A stretch of DNA of 64,000 bases. Origin: Iocasia fonsfrigidae. Its GTDB lineage: Bacteria; Bacillota; Halanaerobiia; Halanaerobiales; DTU029. Positions 61,080-64,000 of this stretch are shown here, one piece after another. Within the stretch, counting starts at the first letter, position 1; each line of letters begins with the position of its first letter. The position numbers were made by a program, and so were the translations under genes. The notes beneath the pieces are model-generated. The model saw only the letters and a list, made by a program, of their open reading frames with translations. It was not told the DNA's origin and did no database searches. Location of the stretch: contig NZ_CP046640.1 in the NCBI RefSeq assembly GCF_017751145.1, positions 310,001 through 374,000 of the forward strand, in the 5' to 3' direction.

Positions 61080-64000
61080 TGAAACTTTCAGATTTGGCTA
61101 TTAAAAGACCGGTGACAACCACAATGATGGTGCTACTGGCAGTATTACTGGGAGTAGTTAGTTTTACTATGATCAATATAGATCTTTTCCCGGAAATTAC
61201 CTATCCAGGGGCAGCGATTATTACCAGTTATAGTGGGGTAGGTCCAGAAGAGATAGAGAATATGGTAACTAAACCGCTTGAGAGTGCTGTCTCAACTGTT
61301 ACCAATATAAAAACAATCAGCTCCAGTTCGTCTAAAGGCAGCTCACAAATAATTGCCGAGTTTGACTGGGGTACAGATATGGATACAGCAACTATGGACT
61401 TGAGAGAGAATGTCGATATGGTAGAGGGGATGCTGCCTGATGATGTTGATGACCCGATAATCATCAAATTTGACCCTTCGATGATGCCTATTATGCAATT
61501 AGGTGTTACTGCAGACCTTGACCTGGCCGAATTAAAGACCTTGCTTGAAGACAGGGTGTCTCCTCGCCTGGAACGCCTGGAAGGGGTTGCCTCTGTTAGT
61601 TTAATAGGGGGTTTAGAACGGGAAATATTAATTAGTCTCAATAGGAACAAACTAAATAACTATAATATAGATTTTTCCAGTGTTAAAAATACCCTGATGT
61701 CAGAAAACCTTAATATGTCTGGTGGTAATGTCTCGCGCGGGAGTGATAAATTACTGGTCAGGGTAACGGGGAAATTCAAATCTATTGATGAGATAAAAGC
61801 TGTAGAGATTCCAACTGCTACCGGGGCAAATGTACCGCTGGCAGACATTGCTGAAGTTAAAGATACTTTTAAAGAGGTTGAAAGCATGACCCGGCTTAAC
61901 AGGAAAACGAGTATGGGTATTATGATACAGAAACAGACTGATGCTAATACTGTTAATGTATCAAGGCTTGTCAATCAAGAAATCGTTAAATTACAGGGAG
62001 AAATAAATAATGATATAAAAATAATACCGATTATGGATCAGGCAGAATATATTGAGGATTCTATCAGTAATGTGACCACCAGTGCTATTTATGGGGGAGT
62101 GCTGGCTGTACTGGTTTTGTTCCTCTTTCTGAGGAATATCAGGAGTACCTTAATTATCGCCACAGCAATTCCGGTTTCAGTAATTACTACCTTTATGCTG
62201 CTTTATTTTAATGACTTAACTTTAAATATGATGACCTTGGGTGGATTGGCCCTGGGGGTAGGAATGTTGGTTGATAATTCTATTGTAGTTCTGGAGAATA
62301 TCTTTCGCTATCGGGTAGAGGGTTTATCCAGGAAAGAGGCAGCTCATAAAGGGAGTCTGGAAGTTGGTATGGCTATACTGGCTTCTACCTTGACTACTGT
62401 GATTGTTTTTCTTCCGGTCTTTTTCGTGGAAGGTATGGCTTCACAGTTGTTTAGAGAGCTGTCACTGACAGTCGCTTTTTCTCTCCTGGCTTCGCTGCTG
62501 GTATCTTTAACACTAATACCAGTTATGTCTTCCAAGATACTCAAGGTTAAGAAAGTAGAGGTTGAACGGCATCAGAATTCTTCCAGAATGGGAAGGGTAA
62601 AATCGTTTTACCGTTCTACACTAGATTGGAGTCTGTCACACCGCTGGTTGATAGTAGTTATTACCTTGGTAGCTTTTATTGGTAGTATTTCATTATTTCC
62701 TATGATCGGGACGGAGTTTATCCCTGAATCTGATACAGGAGAGATAAATATAAGTGCTGAATTACCCCTTGGTTCTTCCCTGGAGAGTACTGATCGGGTT
62801 GCCAGGGAGATTGAAAAAGTTGTCCTGGATACTCCTGAAGTCAAAAATTTGCTGGTAAATGTAGGTTCTTCAGGTATGATGGGTATGGAAGGTAGTGAAA
62901 GTGAAACAGCCAGTTTTTATCTTCAATTAGTAGACCTAAATGAAAGAGAGCGCTCAACCCAGGAAATTATTGAGGCCTTAAGAAATGATTTATCAATCCC
63001 TGGAGTTGAAATCAATATTGAGACTGAAGGTATGTCAATGGGAGGCAGTGGAAAACCGATATCTATCATGGTCAAAGGTGATGACTTAGTCGTTCTAGAG
63101 AGATTAGCTCGACAAATAAGTGATGAAATAAGAAATCTTGAGGGTGTAAGAGAGGTTGAAGACAGTCTTTCTGAAGGAAGGCCTGAGATGCAGGTTGAGA
63201 TAAATAGAACCCTTGCCTCTAAATATGGACTCAGGGTTAGTCAGATAGGTGAGGCAATTAATACAGCAATCAGTGGGAGTGTTGCTACCCAGTATGAGAT
63301 TGGTGGAGAAGAGTATGATATAACTGTTAAATTGGCCGAAGAGGATATTGATAGTCCGGCTCAGGTCAGGGAATTATTGCTATCTTCATCAACTGGTGCT
63401 CTGGTTCCTCTAGAAGACATTGCTTCTTTTAAGGTAGAAGAAGGTCCTAAAGAAATCCTGCGGGAAAATCAGGTTAGATATGCTCAGATTGGTGCCTCTT
63501 TATATGGTAGGAGTTTGGGAGAGGTAATGGGTGAAATACAGGGTAGATTGTCTGAGAATCTTCAGCTGCCCTCAGGCTATGAACTGGACTATGGTGGTGA
63601 ATTCGAGCAAATGCAGGAATCTTTCACCAGTCTGGCCCTTGCCTTATTGCTGGCCCTGGTACTAGTATATATGGTAATGGCATCACAGTTTGAATCACTA
63701 TTACATCCACTGGTAATAATGTTTACCGTACCGATGGCTGCTATTGGTGTTATGCTCGGCCTAGTTATTACAGGAAATAATATTTCAGTGGTGACTATAA
63801 TTGGTATTATTATGCTGGCAGGTATTGTAGTAAACAATGCTATTGTACTGGTAGATTATATTAATCATTTACGCAGTACTGGTATGACTGTCAGGGAGGC
63901 CATCCTGGAGGCAGGACCAATTCGTCTGCGGCCTATCTTTATGACTGCCCTGACAACAATACTGGCTATGCTGCCGATGGCTATTGGACTGGGTGAGGGC
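61079..64000 (+). CDS. RND multidrug efflux transporter, partial
   Basis: Inner-membrane proton-driven pump; 974 codons are present and the frame is still open at the window edge (AcrB-type proteins have about 1000-1050). It begins KLSDLAIKRPVTTTMMVLL and has the typical LFPEITYPGAAI. Porter loops flank GMLVDNSIVVLENI in helix 4, where a proton-relay Asp is expected (one Asp here rather than the AcrB DD pair), and GIVVNNAIVLVDYIN in the second half. The start overlaps the adaptor stop (TAATG). With the preceding genes it completes a tripartite TetR-controlled pump; substrates are unknown. Confidence 0.95.
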   Translation, partial: MKLSDLAIKRPVTTTMMVLLAVLLGVVSFTMINIDLFPEITYPGAAIITSYSGVGPEEIENMVTKPLESAVSTVTNIKTISSSSSKGSSQIIAEFDWGTDMDTATMDLRENVDMVEGMLPDDVDDPIIIKFDPSMMPIMQLGVTADLDLAELKTLLEDRVSPRLERLEGVASVSLIGGLEREILISLNRNKLNNYNIDFSSVKNTLMSENLNMSGGNVSRGSDKLLVRVTGKFKSIDEIKAVEIPTATGANVPLADIAEVKDTFKEVESMTRLNRKTSMGIMIQKQTDANTVNVSRLVNQEIVKLQGEINNDIKIIPIMDQAEYIEDSISNVTTSAIYGGVLAVLVLFLFLRNIRSTLIIATAIPVSVITTFMLLYFNDLTLNMMTLGGLALGVGMLVDNSIVVLENIFRYRVEGLSRKEAAHKGSLEVGMAILASTLTTVIVFLPVFFVEGMASQLFRELSLTVAFSLLASLLVSLTLIPVMSSKILKVKKVEVERHQNSSRMGRVKSFYRSTLDWSLSHRWLIVVITLVAFIGSISLFPMIGTEFIPESDTGEINISAELPLGSSLESTDRVAREIEKVVLDTPEVKNLLVNVGSSGMMGMEGSESETASFYLQLVDLNERERSTQEIIEALRNDLSIPGVEINIETEGMSMGGSGKPISIMVKGDDLVVLERLARQISDEIRNLEGVREVEDSLSEGRPEMQVEINRTLASKYGLRVSQIGEAINTAISGSVATQYEIGGEEYDITVKLAEEDIDSPAQVRELLLSSSTGALVPLEDIASFKVEEGPKEILRENQVRYAQIGASLYGRSLGEVMGEIQGRLSENLQLPSGYELDYGGEFEQMQESFTSLALALLLALVLVYMVMASQFESLLHPLVIMFTVPMAAIGVMLGLVITGNNISVVTIIGIIMLAGIVVNNAIVLVDYINHLRSTGMTVREAILEAGPIRLRPIFMTALTTILAMLPMAIGLGEG

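Noticed and set aside
61079-64000. RND gene as truncated or pseudogene
   Set aside because: The frame is open and all expected motifs are present; it simply runs off the window edge.

Overview
The window is an A/T-rich stretch of chromosome from a low-GC, diderm, endospore-forming Firmicute, most likely of the order Halanaerobiales. This is inferred from three things. A TolC/HlyD/RND export operon (57648 to the right edge) requires an outer membrane. An alpha/beta-type small acid-soluble spore protein (50518-50691) and a CgeB-like protein point to sporulation. Sugar and anaerobic metabolism genes sit beside a membrane pyrophosphatase. No rRNA, tRNA, CRISPR array, intact transposase or prophage structural gene was seen.

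Layout. 1-3.5 kb: mnmA and an OmpR-type two-component pair. 3.7-5.6 kb (minus): a PLP sulfurtransferase-like enzyme and a DsrE-like protein. 5.9-10.1 kb: larB, larC split by an A10 frameshift site, and hppA. 10.5-13.3 kb: an ABC importer (binding protein, permease, ATPase). 13.6-15.6 kb: a PcrA-like helicase. 15.8-21.1 kb: xylose genes (ROK regulator, xylB, xylA) and a KDG kinase. 21.1-23.2 kb: DUF5685, a Cys-tailed J-protein and a membrane protein. 23.2-25.0 kb (minus): FlhB-C-like and FliK-like proteins, followed on the plus strand by an apparently orphan c-di-GMP riboswitch. 25.6 kb: phoU. 26.4-32.3 kb: a divergent XRE pair with four operators, then a sugar ABC importer and GH13 glucosidase. 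32.4-37.5 kb: an AAA ATPase/nuclease and an acyl-CoA dehydrogenase/EtfBA operon bracketed by repeats. 37.8-41.8 kb: five glycosyltransferase-type genes. 41.9-45.9 kb: PHP phosphatase, ComFB, Lrp and a chemoreceptor. 46.2-47.5 kb: a second XRE pair. 47.7-53.4 kb: PLP racemase, amidohydrolase, SASP, HD protein, a permease relic and pgi. 53.9-57.5 kb: pseudokinase, ECF S component, methyltransferase and TtcA-like protein. 57.6-64 kb: TetR plus TolC/HlyD/RND, cut by the window edge.

The most unusual content is non-coding. A family of four dispersed foldback elements (10178, 13381, 45971, 53651) has stems that differ between copies by compensatory changes. A 52-bp tandem repeat in the leader of the acyl-CoA dehydrogenase operon recurs, reverse-complemented, inside one of those elements. 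A 90-bp fragment of the AAA-ATPase gene is duplicated on the far side of the same operon. The two divergent XRE pairs each carry a distinct, readable operator code.

All functional names rest on motif recognition by eye; no database search or folding program was run. Promoters, operators and terminators are pattern matches.
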